NCBI GenBank assembly: GCA_030427145.1
Contig: JAUHWT010000003.1
Span: 124,001 to 188,000, forward strand
DNA length: 64,000 bases
Source: Alphaproteobacteria bacterium
GTDB taxonomy: Bacteria; Pseudomonadota; Alphaproteobacteria; Rhodobacterales; Rhodobacteraceae
Direction: 5' to 3'
The position numbers and the translations under genes are program-made. Of this stretch, positions 47,198-55,673 are shown piece by piece (the first letter of the stretch is position 1; each line of letters starts with the position of its first letter). The notes beneath the pieces are model-generated. The model was not told the origin of the DNA. It saw nothing but the letters and a program-made list of their open reading frames with translations, and made no database searches.

Positions 47198-48511
47198 GTG
47201 ACGTTTACCGGAAAGGATCTGATTGAGGCCGGGATCAAACCTGGCTCCTGGTTCCGCGCCATGCTGGAGGAAGCGAACGCCGTCGGGGCCATCGACCCCG
47301 AAGCGCTGAAACGGTTTATTCCGCCACCGAAACTCGGGCTGACAAGCGGGCTGCCTTTTGCCCTGCTGGCGGAAGCGGAGACTGAGGACGAGGAGATCAA
47401 CCTCGTTAACGTGCGGGAGACCATGGAGGTTCTGATGCGGACGCCGGTGTTGAAAGCCGGCGCGGCGCTGCCGGATTCCTGTCCTGCCGGGTCCGTGGGA
47501 ACCATTCCGGTTGGTGGCGTGGCGGTGTCGGAGGCGATCCATCCGGGGATGCATTCCGATGACATCTGCTGTTCCGTTGCGCTGTCGACCTATCCGGACC
47601 GGTCGCCGGCGGATGTGCTTGACGCGGTCCACCAGGCGACCCATTTCGGTCCAGGTGGACGCGACGACATGCCGATGCCACGTGATATTGCGGCAAAATT
47701 CCCGGACAACCCGTTTACCGCCGACCTCGCTGAAATCGCTGACCATCACTTTGGCACGCAGGGTGACGGCAATCATTTCGCCTTTGTTGGCACGCTTGCC
47801 AGCAGCGGGGAAACGGCACTGGTGACCCATCATGGATCACGCGGTTTTGGCTCGAAGCTCTACAGGGCGGGCATGAAAACCGCTGACGCCTGGCGGAAAA
47901 AACTCAGTCCCGAGACACTGAAATGCAACGCCTGGATCCCGGCGGACAGCGCGGATGGCGAGGCCTATTGGCAGGCATTGCAGATCCTGCGGGAATGGAC
48001 ACGGGCCAACCATTTCGCGATCCACGATGCTGCGGGCAAAGCCCAGGACCGGTTCTGGAATGAGCACAACTTCGTCTTTCGCAGGAGTGACGGGCTGTTT
48101 TATCACGGCAAGGGTGCAACGCCCGCATTCGACGGATGGGCCGAAGACGCCACCGATCTGACCCTGATCCCGCTGAACATGGCGGAACCGGTATTGATCG
48201 CGCGGGGCAGGAACAACCCGAATGCGCTGGGCTTTTCGCCCCATGGCGCCGGGCGCAACCTGAGCCGCACGGAACACCGCCGCCGTGGACTTGGGGATCT
48301 CGAGGCGGAGACGCGTGGTCTGGACACGCGGTTTTACTGTGGCATTCCGGATTCGACCGAGTTGCCATCAGCCTATAAAAATGCGGCGGAGGTGCGGCGT
48401 CAGATCGCGAAGTTCGACCTTGCCGACGTGGTGGACGAGGTGATCCCTTACGGCTGTATCATGGCTGGCGACTGGGACAGGGACATGCCGTGGCGTAAAA
48501 ACCGTGCGTAG
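47198..48511 (+). CDS. RtcB-family RNA ligase homologue
   Basis: 437 residues. Divergent RtcB: metal motif SDDICCSVAL (canonical DxGCGM), GTQGDGNHFAFV (GGGNHF), HHGSRGFGSK, HNFVFRR, KGATPA and the guanylylation site PHGAGRNLSRTEHRRR. Key Cys and His ligands are retained, so GTP-dependent 3'-phosphate RNA ligation is plausible. No rtcA or rtcR neighbour, so this is an alphaproteobacterial stand-alone type. Start is GTG 47198 with GGGAG upstream. Confidence 0.88.
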   Translation: MTFTGKDLIEAGIKPGSWFRAMLEEANAVGAIDPEALKRFIPPPKLGLTSGLPFALLAEAETEDEEINLVNVRETMEVLMRTPVLKAGAALPDSCPAGSVGTIPVGGVAVSEAIHPGMHSDDICCSVALSTYPDRSPADVLDAVHQATHFGPGGRDDMPMPRDIAAKFPDNPFTADLAEIADHHFGTQGDGNHFAFVGTLASSGETALVTHHGSRGFGSKLYRAGMKTADAWRKKLSPETLKCNAWIPADSADGEAYWQALQILREWTRANHFAIHDAAGKAQDRFWNEHNFVFRRSDGLFYHGKGATPAFDGWAEDATDLTLIPLNMAEPVLIARGRNNPNALGFSPHGAGRNLSRTEHRRRGLGDLEAETRGLDTRFYCGIPDSTELPSAYKNAAEVRRQIAKFDLADVVDEVIPYGCIMAGDWDRDMPWRKNRA

Positions 48512-48639
48512 CGGGACAGGCACCTGTGGCTGGCGGGCCCCCCTACGGGTAAATTGAGGAAGCATGGCGGAAGTTGCGAAACTGCTCATGAAATCAGCTT
48601 GACGCCGCCCGCAACTCGACCTAATCAGACGCCGCAGTT

Positions 48640-48713
48640 GGCGAGTTGGCGGAGTGGTGACGCAGCGGATTGCAAATCCGTGTACACCGGTTCGATTCCG
48701 GTACTCGCCTCCA
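48640..48713 (+). tRNA. tRNA-Cys (GCA)
   Basis: 74-nt tRNA. Acceptor strands GGCGAGT (48640-48646) and ACTCGCC (48703-48709) pair perfectly, discriminator U, CCA encoded. Anticodon GCA at 48672-48674 in loop TTGCAAA. T-loop GGTTCGATTCC is canonical. Confidence 0.97.
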
Positions 48714-48801
48714 ATCACCCCCGAAATTATCAGGTTTGATCGGTACATATGCGCCCGGTGCGCCCGTGCGGGTGTTTTCGCACGGGCGGTTTAGCGCGCG
48801 C

Positions 48802-50097
48802 CTAGCCCGCGTAGCCGAACATGCGGGGGAGCCAGAGGACGAGGCCGGGGAAGAGGACGAGGGCGAGGAGCGCGAGGAGGAGGGCCGTGAGGAAGGGCCA
48901 GATCTCGCGGATGATCTCGGTCAGGGGGATGCGGGTTACGGCATTCAGGACGAAAAGCAGAATGCCGTAGGGCGGCGTAATGAGACCGATCATGCAGTTC
49001 ACTACGGCCACGACACCGAAGTGCACGAGGTCGATGCCAAGCTCGCGGCAGGTGGGCAGGAAGAGCGGAATGATCACGAGGATGATCGTTGTCGCGTCCA
49101 GCACGCAGCCGAGCAAAAGCAGCAGGACGTTCACACCGAGCATGAAAGCCAGCGGGTCGATGTCGAGATCGACCAGTCGCTCCGCCAGCAGGCCTGGGAT
49201 GTTCTCCGACGCCACCACGTAGTTCAGGATCAGGGCGCCACCGATGACGAGGCCGACGGCGGCGGAGGACCGGGCGCTTTCCACGAGGATGCCGTACAGG
49301 GCGCGGAAGCTCAGAGCGCGGTAGAAGAACGCGGCGAGCATCAGGGCATAGAAAGCTGCAACGGCGGCGGCCTCGGTGGGCGTGGTGACACCGCCATAGA
49401 TGCCATAGAGCAGGATCGCGGGCATTAGCAGCGCAGGGAAGGCGTTGACGGTGCGGCCGGGCAGTTCGGAGAGCGGGATGGGCTCTTCCAGCGCGAAACC
49501 GCGCTGGTGGGAGAGAAAGGTGTTCATGGCCATCAGGACCGCGCCCATCATGACGCCCGGTACGATGCCGCCCAAAAACAAATAGCCAATCGAGGAATTG
49601 GAGACAAGCGCGTAGAGCACCATGGGGATCGATGGCGGGATGATCGGGCCGATGGTGGCTGAGGCGGCGGTGATGGCGGCGGCGTATCCCCGGGTGTAGT
49701 GGCCGCTTTTGGTCATCATGCCGATGATGATTTTGCCGATCCCCGCGGCATCCGCCACGGCGGAGCCTGACATGCCGGAAAAGATCAGGGAGGCCACGAC
49801 ATTGACGTGCCCCATGCCGCCGCGGAACCGGCCGACGAGAGCGACGCAGAAGCCCAGAAGGCGGTCGCTGATGGTGCCGGCGTTCATGATGTTGGCGGCC
49901 ACGATGAAAAGCGGCACGGCGAGCAGGATGAAGCTCTGGTAGAGGCCATCCATCAGCACCTTGCCGGTGACGCCAAGCCCCTCGCCCGCAGCGACCAGAT
50001 AGGCGAGCGAGCCGATCAGGATTGCGTAGGCGATGGGCGCGCCAATGGCGGCCAGGAAGAACAGCGTGAAGATGCAGACGAGGAACTCGAAACTCAT
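48802..50097 (-). CDS. dctM: TRAP transporter large permease DctM
   Basis: 431 residues, about 12 membrane helices, DctM-type with FSGMSGSAVADAAG and ATIGPIIPPSIPMVLY near the Na+/substrate sites. Sodium-coupled uptake of an organic acid together with dctQ and the binding protein. Start overlaps dctQ end (ATGA). Confidence 0.94.
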   Translation of the reverse strand: MSFEFLVCIFTLFFLAAIGAPIAYAILIGSLAYLVAAGEGLGVTGKVLMDGLYQSFILLAVPLFIVAANIMNAGTISDRLLGFCVALVGRFRGGMGHVNVVASLIFSGMSGSAVADAAGIGKIIIGMMTKSGHYTRGYAAAITAASATIGPIIPPSIPMVLYALVSNSSIGYLFLGGIVPGVMMGAVLMAMNTFLSHQRGFALEEPIPLSELPGRTVNAFPALLMPAILLYGIYGGVTTPTEAAAVAAFYALMLAAFFYRALSFRALYGILVESARSSAAVGLVIGGALILNYVVASENIPGLLAERLVDLDIDPLAFMLGVNVLLLLLGCVLDATTIILVIIPLFLPTCRELGIDLVHFGVVAVVNCMIGLITPPYGILLFVLNAVTRIPLTEIIREIWPFLTALLLALLALVLFPGLVLWLPRMFGYAG

Positions 50098-50657
50098 TTG
50101 GGCGCGTCTCCGCCATAGTCATGCACGGGCTCGGCCACGCCGTAGCGCACGGCGCGGTACACGGCCCAGGCGTAGCGAAGGGCGACCGCGACGAGGAAGA
50201 AGATATAGACGGAATAGATGTCCCGCATGCGGATCCAGTCGCCGAAAACGGCAGACAGGGTGGCGGTTTTCTTCAGGCGCAGGATGAAGAACTTGGACCA
50301 GGTGGGCTCAATTGAGAGGATGAGGCCCACGCTGATCGCGACGCCGAAGATGATGACAAACCAGCGGCGGACGGCGGGGCGCACCCAGTTGAACAGGATG
50401 TCGAAAGTCACGTGATCGCGGTCGCGCACGACAAAGGCGTTGCCCCAGAAAATCAGCCAGACCCAGAGAAGCAGACAGAACTCGAGCGTCCAGCCGTAGC
50501 GGGTGGGGTCGAGCAGTGGGAAACTTTCCGCCAGACCGTCCAGCCGGGCCGTGTAGCGGATGGTGATCTGAAGGATGAAGGTCAGAAACATGGCTGCCAT
50601 CATTGCCGCCGCGACGGCTTCGGCAGCACGACCAAGGACCGCGAGTGTTTTTCTCAT
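50094..50657 (-). CDS. dctQ: TRAP transporter small permease DctQ
   Basis: 187 residues with four membrane helices and the DctQ pattern LLLWVWLIFWGNAFVVRDRDHVTFD. It supports the large subunit. An 11-bp hairpin separates it from the upstream binding protein gene. Confidence 0.92.
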   Translation of the reverse strand: MRKTLAVLGRAAEAVAAAMMAAMFLTFILQITIRYTARLDGLAESFPLLDPTRYGWTLEFCLLLWVWLIFWGNAFVVRDRDHVTFDILFNWVRPAVRRWFVIIFGVAISVGLILSIEPTWSKFFILRLKKTATLSAVFGDWIRMRDIYSVYIFFLVAVALRYAWAVYRAVRYGVAEPVHDYGGDAPK

Positions 50658-50687
50658 GGGACTGTCCGGCTGTGGGCGGCTGGGTGC

Positions 50688-50713
50688 GTCCCGGCCAGTG
50701 GGCTGGCCGGGAC
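50688..50713. promoter_or_regulatory. intercistronic hairpin between dctP and dctQ
   Basis: GTCCCGGCCAG (50688-50698), loop TGGG, CTGGCCGGGAC (50703-50713): a perfect 11-bp stem in the 77-bp gap. No T-run follows, so it is better explained as an mRNA stabiliser/attenuator raising dctP over dctQM than as a terminator. Confidence 0.8.
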
Positions 50714-50734
50714 CGGGGTGTTCAGCCCGCGGGC

Positions 50735-51733
50735 TTACTGTGCGCCGAGGGCGTTGATTTTTTCCAGAACACCTTCGGGCCAGTCGGCGGCGAGGTCGGA
50801 CCCGGCATACTGGGCCTGGACATGCTCGCGGAAGGCGGCGAGGTCGGGCTCATAGATTGCCAGTCCCTGCTCCTCGAGGAAGGCCACGAGGTCAGCCTCT
50901 TTTTGAAGCTGCTCGGCGCGACCGCTGTCCGCTGCCGCCACGGCGGCCTCCTGAACCGCTGCCTGCTGCTCCCCGGTCAGGCCGTCCCAGACCTCTTTGG
51001 AGAAGGCGATGTAGTTGAGATCGACGAGGTGCGATGTCAGGGCGATCTGGTTCGTGACCTCGTAGAATTTGGCGTCAACCACGGTGGGCAGCGGATTGTC
51101 CTGGCCATCGACCGATCCGGTCTGAAGCGCGGTGTAGACCTCGGTGAAGGCCATGGGTGTCGGGTTGGCTCCGAGCGCCTTGCCGAGGAACTGCCATGCG
51201 TCGGTGCCCGGCATGCGCAGGTTTACGCCCGCAAGGTCCTCGGGTGTGTTGACGGTCAGTTCGTCCTTCGTCTGGCGCAGGTTCACGTGACGCTGGCCGA
51301 GATACATCACGGCGAGGAGTTTGACGCCAAGCTCGTCCTCAACCTTCTGTTTGAACGGATCCATCAGTTCGTCGTTGAAGACCGCAACCTGGTGGTCGGC
51401 GCTCTGGTGAACGTAGCCGGTGGCGAAGATGGAGAACTCCGGGAAGAACTGTGCCAGTTCCTGGGCGGATGCGATGGACATTTCCAGATCGCCGGAGGCA
51501 ATGGCCTCAAGCTCGGAGCCCTGGGCGATCAGGGAGCCGTTGTAGTGGGGCTCATAGGTTGCGAAATCGGCAACGGCCGGCGCGAAGACCTCGGCCAGGG
51601 CCACGGACCGCTGGTCGGTCTCGGACGCGGGCGTGGACATGCGCAGGACGATGTTGTCGGCGGCATAGACCGGGGCGGCGATGGCCGCAGCGGTAAGCGC
51701 CAGAAGCGTGCGCCGTGTCAGGGTGGTGATCAT
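50735..51733 (-). CDS. dctP: TRAP transporter substrate-binding protein DctP
   Basis: 332 residues with a signal peptide (TRRTLLALTAAAIAAPVYA) and the DctP fold; the specificity helix pattern DLAGVNLRMPGTDAW contains the conserved Arg that ligates a carboxylate. Periplasmic receptor for dctQM. Ligand unknown; genomic context with a DapA-family lyase suggests a keto-acid, sugar acid, sialic acid or hydroxyproline-derived compound. Confidence 0.93.
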   Translation of the reverse strand: MITTLTRRTLLALTAAAIAAPVYAADNIVLRMSTPASETDQRSVALAEVFAPAVADFATYEPHYNGSLIAQGSELEAIASGDLEMSIASAQELAQFFPEFSIFATGYVHQSADHQVAVFNDELMDPFKQKVEDELGVKLLAVMYLGQRHVNLRQTKDELTVNTPEDLAGVNLRMPGTDAWQFLGKALGANPTPMAFTEVYTALQTGSVDGQDNPLPTVVDAKFYEVTNQIALTSHLVDLNYIAFSKEVWDGLTGEQQAAVQEAAVAAADSGRAEQLQKEADLVAFLEEQGLAIYEPDLAAFREHVQAQYAGSDLAADWPEGVLEKINALGAQ

Positions 51734-51810
51734 TTGGTTTCCTCCGTTGCTGGAATGCGGCGGTTGCGCCGCTGTTTTATTCGCCGGATACCGTACCGGC
51801 GAAAGGTTTG

Positions 51811-52467
51811 CTACACGCCAAGGGCGCGTCTCTTTCCACTTTCGATATGTGCCTCAATTGCCTCAAGGGCACCAGTGCTGTCGCGGCGTTCGACGGCGCG
51901 CAGTATGGCGAGGTGCTCGTCAAGCACGGATACCACAAGTTCGGGCAGCATTCTGGTGTCCGAATTGCGGATCAGCCGGATTTTGAGGGCGTTGACGCGG
52001 TGAATGTTCGACACGAGCGGATTGTTCAGCGCGTCGATGATGCGATCGTGGAAAGCCCAGTCGATCCTCTGCGCGGTTTTCAGGACGTCCGGCGACACAC
52101 CGGCGCTGGCCCGTTCGCGGATGTCGAGATGCTGGCGCAGGAGGTCCTGGATTTCCTCCGTGAATGCCGTGCGGCAGAATTCGACGATGGCCCGGCCTTC
52201 GATGATGCTGCGCAGTTGAAAGGCGTTGCGGACGAGTTCGATGTCGATGGACAGAACCTGGAGCCCGCGTTTGGGAACCGTGCGGATCAGCCCGTCGGCC
52301 TCGAGGCGCGGGATCATTTCGCGAATGGCCGCAAGCGGCATTCCGGTCAGTTCGGTGAGTTCCCGCTGCGAGATGATCTGTCCGGGTTCGATGTCCCGGG
52401 ACAGCAGCTTCTCAGTGAAGCTGGAATACGCGTGGTCGCGCTGTCGCAGGAGCGCGGCGTCGGTCAT
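51811..52467 (-). CDS. GntR family regulator with FCD domain
   Basis: 218 residues. N-terminal winged HTH (LSRDIEPGQIISQRELTELTGMPLAAIREMIPRLEADGLI) and an all-helical FCD effector domain with metal-ligand-type His in WAFHDRIIDAL and VLDEHLAILRA. Probably a repressor of its own operon, released by a pathway acid. Its start overlaps the DapA-like gene by four bases. Confidence 0.92.
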   Translation of the reverse strand: MTDAALLRQRDHAYSSFTEKLLSRDIEPGQIISQRELTELTGMPLAAIREMIPRLEADGLIRTVPKRGLQVLSIDIELVRNAFQLRSIIEGRAIVEFCRTAFTEEIQDLLRQHLDIRERASAGVSPDVLKTAQRIDWAFHDRIIDALNNPLVSNIHRVNALKIRLIRNSDTRMLPELVVSVLDEHLAILRAVERRDSTGALEAIEAHIESGKRRALGV

Positions 52468-53330
52468 GCCGCGTCCACGCCCCGGATTTCCGCGTCGATC
52501 GTCGCCATGTCCGCCGCCGAAAGGGGACGCAGGGGCGCGCGCAGGTTGGCCCAGTCGCCATTGCCGGTGCGCACGCTCATGACGTGTTTGAGTGCGGGAA
52601 TGAACGGGACGGAGACGACGGTGCTCACCTCGGCCGAGAGGGCGGTGTCCTCGGTCTGGTTGGTGAAGAGGTTTTGCATCCGGCGCGGGTAGAGGTTGGC
52701 CATGCCGCAGATCGACCCGGCTGCACCAAGGGCCGCGGCGCGGTGGAGCAGGCGTTCGTCACCGACGAGGACGGGAACGACGCCGCTCTCAAGGAATGCC
52801 TGGGTGTTGTCCCACTGGCCCGCGCTGTCCTTGATGGCGACGATGCGTTCGGGAAACGCCCGGCGCAGGCGGGAGACGAGGTCGACGGAGAGCGGCACCT
52901 GGGTCAGCTGCGGGATGTGGTATAGGATGAACTTTGCGGACGGACCGGCGGCCTCGAACAGGTACTGGTGCCAGATGAAGAGGCCGTCATCCTCTGACCC
53001 CTTGAAGTAGAACGGCGGCAGCAGGAGGAAGCGCGTGATGCCTACGTCCAGCCCCTGCCGCACCTGGGCAAGCGCATCGGATACCGCGCAGGCACAGACG
53101 CCGAGGGTGATTTTGTCGGCGGGGATGCCGCTGTCGAGCAGCGCGGAAATGGCGATGGCGCGTTCGTCGTAACCGATGGAGGCGCCCTCGCCCGTGGTGC
53201 CAAAGAGCGTCACGCCGTCGGCTCCGTTGGCCAGAACGGAATTGGCATGGGCCAGCAGAGCCTGGAGATGGATCGCGCCATCCGTGTGAAACGGGGTCAG
53301 CAGAGCCGTGGAGATGCCGAAATGCGTCAA
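52464..53330 (-). CDS. DapA/NanA-family class I aldolase or dehydratase
   Basis: 288 residues, TIM barrel of the dihydrodipicolinate synthase superfamily: GTTGEGASI substrate loop, Tyr in ILYHIPQ and Schiff-base Lys in IVAIKDSAGQW. The genome will have its own dapA; this one heads a TRAP transport operon and is therefore a catabolic lyase for a transported alpha-keto compound. Exact substrate not readable. Confidence 0.87.
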   Translation of the reverse strand: MTHFGISTALLTPFHTDGAIHLQALLAHANSVLANGADGVTLFGTTGEGASIGYDERAIAISALLDSGIPADKITLGVCACAVSDALAQVRQGLDVGITRFLLLPPFYFKGSEDDGLFIWHQYLFEAAGPSAKFILYHIPQLTQVPLSVDLVSRLRRAFPERIVAIKDSAGQWDNTQAFLESGVVPVLVGDERLLHRAAALGAAGSICGMANLYPRRMQNLFTNQTEDTALSAEVSTVVSVPFIPALKHVMSVRTGNGDWANLRAPLRPLSAADMATIDAEIRGVDAA

Positions 53331-53378
53331 GATGTGTTCCGTCCCATGAGCGTGTTTTTTGGTTTTGAATCGCAGCCC

Positions 53379-53406
53379 ATGTTAGTAACCGCGCGTTAGG
53401 TGTCAA
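53379..53406 (-). promoter_or_regulatory. promoter/operator of the DapA-GntR-TRAP operon
   Basis: Minus strand -35 TTGACA (53406-53401), 16 bp, -10 TAACAT (53384-53379), about 50 bp upstream of the start codon. The -10 element forms an inverted repeat with GGTAACAT at 53407-53414, just upstream of the -35, and GGTAACAC recurs at 53442-53449; these are candidate sites for the operon's GntR regulator. Confidence 0.6.
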
Positions 53407-53605
53407 GGTAACATGTCAGTAGTTTTTCGGTAAATTTACGTGGTAACACGCATCGTTAACGTCAAGGTTGACCCCGGCCGGTTCGCATTGTTGAAATTCG
53501 TGCATTGCTTAAATCAGCGACCGACCGTGGCTGCGGCATTGTCAAAGGCTGCAAATTGGGATTTGTGTCGCCCGAAGGATTTGGGGAAATGACAGAGGCG
53601 ACCGG

Positions 53606-53848
53606 ATGAGGCAGCGGGTTCCGATGGTCAGGGACAGGATTACCATTCGCAATGAACGGATCAAACTGTTTGCCGCGTTCTCAAGCAATATGGGGCTCGG
53701 TCTGATCGGGTTTGCGGTGCTGCGTCGCCTCGCGGACAGTTTACAAAGTGCTGACGCAGTCATGATATGGTGGTTGACGGCGGGACTCGCTTTTCACGGT
53801 GCCGCACACTATATTACAGGGTATATCCGAAAGGAGGATACAACATGA
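53606..53848 (+). CDS. small two-pass membrane protein (80 aa)
   Basis: 80 residues: basic N-terminus, hydrophobic helix (about 23-41) and a second (about 50-66, WWLTAGLAFHGAAHYI), basic end. A six-codon mini-ORF (ATG 53589) ends in TGA overlapping this ATG (ATGA), so initiation may be coupled to a leader. Its stop overlaps the next tiny gene. No family recognised; conserved small Rhodobacterales membrane proteins of this type are common but uncharacterised. Confidence 0.6.
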   Translation: MRQRVPMVRDRITIRNERIKLFAAFSSNMGLGLIGFAVLRRLADSLQSADAVMIWWLTAGLAFHGAAHYITGYIRKEDTT

Positions 53849-53967
53849 CAGCCTTTGATTTCTTTCTGCCGATCGTGCTGGCCGTGCCGGTTATTGGCGG
53901 GCTGGTGTATCTTCGAATGACCGACCGTAAAATTCGCAAGCGTCACCACGGGCATCCCGCTGAATAG
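53845..53967 (+). CDS. tiny single-pass membrane protein (40 aa)
   Basis: 40 residues starting at ATG 53845 with an excellent AAAGGAGG site; overlaps the previous stop by ATGA. One membrane helix (FFLPIVLAVPVIGGLVYL) then a very basic tail (RKIRKRHHGH). Likely a partner of the 80-residue protein. Function unknown. Confidence 0.62.
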   Translation: MTAFDFFLPIVLAVPVIGGLVYLRMTDRKIRKRHHGHPAE

Positions 53968-54123
53968 GACTACGGTCGACAGAAACTTTAAAATTTTGTG
54001 TGGAAACAACACACTGTCAGATGAACTTAAAGCTGACCTACCGGCACCTCATTAGACAACGCGCCGTTCCCTGAAGGGTCAGGGCCAAAGTCGTCATATG
54101 ACGCAAACATACCCCAAATACCT

Positions 54124-55602
54124 CTAGAAAAGCGTGTCCTGTTTCGGGTCCGTCTTTTTCGCGCGTTTGGGCGTCGCCTTGCCGGGCGTCATGCGGCCGT
54201 CCGAAAACTCCAGTTCCAGCGACACGGCTTTTTTTGCCTCAGACGCCCGGGTCAGGACCGCCCCCTTGTCGTCGCGGACGATTGCGTAGCCGCGTTTCAG
54301 GACCTGGGCGGGGCCGAGGCTTTGCAGCAGGCTGGACTGGGCCTTAAGACGGAATGAGGCGTTTTCCGTCAGCCGTCCGCCAACCCGGTGCAGGCGGGCG
54401 GAGCGGGTTTCGACATCGGATGACAGGCGTTTCAACCCGTTGAGCATTACCGCCGGGCGCAGTCCCTGGGCGTGCAGCGCGAGGGTCTGGCGTCGCCGGT
54501 CCACGACCTGAGTGAGGAGGTGCGGGCCAAAGCGGGCGGCCGGCCCCTGCCCCAAACGCACGCGGCGGGACTGGGCGAAAGCCAGAAGCGCGCGCGGCAG
54601 TCGCATGGAGAGCGTATCGAGGCGCTGGGCGCGGTCGGCCAGCAGCATTTCCGGGCGCGGCAGGCCGCGGCCCAGATCGCGCAAACGCTGGGTTTTCTGG
54701 GACAGGTCGCGGGTCAGGGCACCGCGGCGGCGGTGTTCGAGATTGGCCAAAGCGACCACGAGATCATCGCGCACCGGGACGGCCATTTCAGCGGCGGCGG
54801 TTGGCGTCGGCGCGCGGCGGTCGGCTACATGGTCGATCAGGGTCGTGTCGGTTTCGTGGCCGATGGCCGAGATCACCGGGATGGAACTGGCCGCGACGGC
54901 GCGGACCACGGCCTCCTCATTGAAGCCCCAGAGATCCTCGAGACTGCCACCGCCACGGGCGACGATCAGAACGTCGGGGCGTGGGATGTCGCCACCCGGC
55001 TCAAGCGCGTTGAGGCCTGCGATGGCCTGGGCGACGGCGGGCGCGCATTTTTCGCCCTGGACCGGCACCGGCCAGAGAATGACACGGCGCGGGAACCGCT
55101 CGCGCAGGCGGTGCAGAATGTCGCGGATCACGGCGCCGGAGGGCGATGTGACCACACCGACCACCTCCGGCAGGTAGGGCAGCGGGCGTTTGCGGTCCGC
55201 GTTGAAAAGCCCCTCGGCCGCGAGGGCCTTGCGGCGCTTTTCGAGCATCGCCATGAGGGCGCCAACCCCGGCGGGGGCAATGGTTTCGATAATGATCTGG
55301 TAGCGGGAACTGCCCGGGAATGTGGTGAGACGGCCGGTGGCGATGACCTCCATGCCCTCCTCAGGCTGCATGTCGAGTTGGCGGGCGGTGCCTTTCCAGA
55401 TCACACCGGCGAGTACGGCGCGGTCGTCCTTGAGGTCGAGATAGACGTGGCCGGATGCGGGGCGCGAGACGCGGCCCACCTCGCCCCGGATGCGGACATG
55501 GGAAAACTCGCCCTCAATCAGGCGTTTGACCGCCCCGGACAGTTCCGAAACCGTAAACTCAGGTGCGTTGGTGCCCGTTGGGCCTTCCTCGAACAGATCC
55601 AT
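54124..55602 (-). CDS. xseA: exodeoxyribonuclease VII large subunit
   Basis: 492 residues. N-terminal OB fold (FSHVRIRGEVGRVSRPASGHVYLDLKD), nuclease domain with GGGSLEDLWGFN and AIGHETDTTLID, and a long coiled-coil C-terminus. Degrades single-stranded DNA with XseB, which is not adjacent. A perfect CGTCATATGACG palindrome at 54092-54103 lies in the 156-bp convergent gap downstream. Confidence 0.94.
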   Translation of the reverse strand: MDLFEEGPTGTNAPEFTVSELSGAVKRLIEGEFSHVRIRGEVGRVSRPASGHVYLDLKDDRAVLAGVIWKGTARQLDMQPEEGMEVIATGRLTTFPGSSRYQIIIETIAPAGVGALMAMLEKRRKALAAEGLFNADRKRPLPYLPEVVGVVTSPSGAVIRDILHRLRERFPRRVILWPVPVQGEKCAPAVAQAIAGLNALEPGGDIPRPDVLIVARGGGSLEDLWGFNEEAVVRAVAASSIPVISAIGHETDTTLIDHVADRRAPTPTAAAEMAVPVRDDLVVALANLEHRRRGALTRDLSQKTQRLRDLGRGLPRPEMLLADRAQRLDTLSMRLPRALLAFAQSRRVRLGQGPAARFGPHLLTQVVDRRRQTLALHAQGLRPAVMLNGLKRLSSDVETRSARLHRVGGRLTENASFRLKAQSSLLQSLGPAQVLKRGYAIVRDDKGAVLTRASEAKKAVSLELEFSDGRMTPGKATPKRAKKTDPKQDTLF

Positions 55603-55673
55603 GTCACTCCCGCTTGCGCCGCCGTGCGGGCCACCTTAGAACGCCCGGAAAACCGGGCCAAGAGGAGTGTGTC

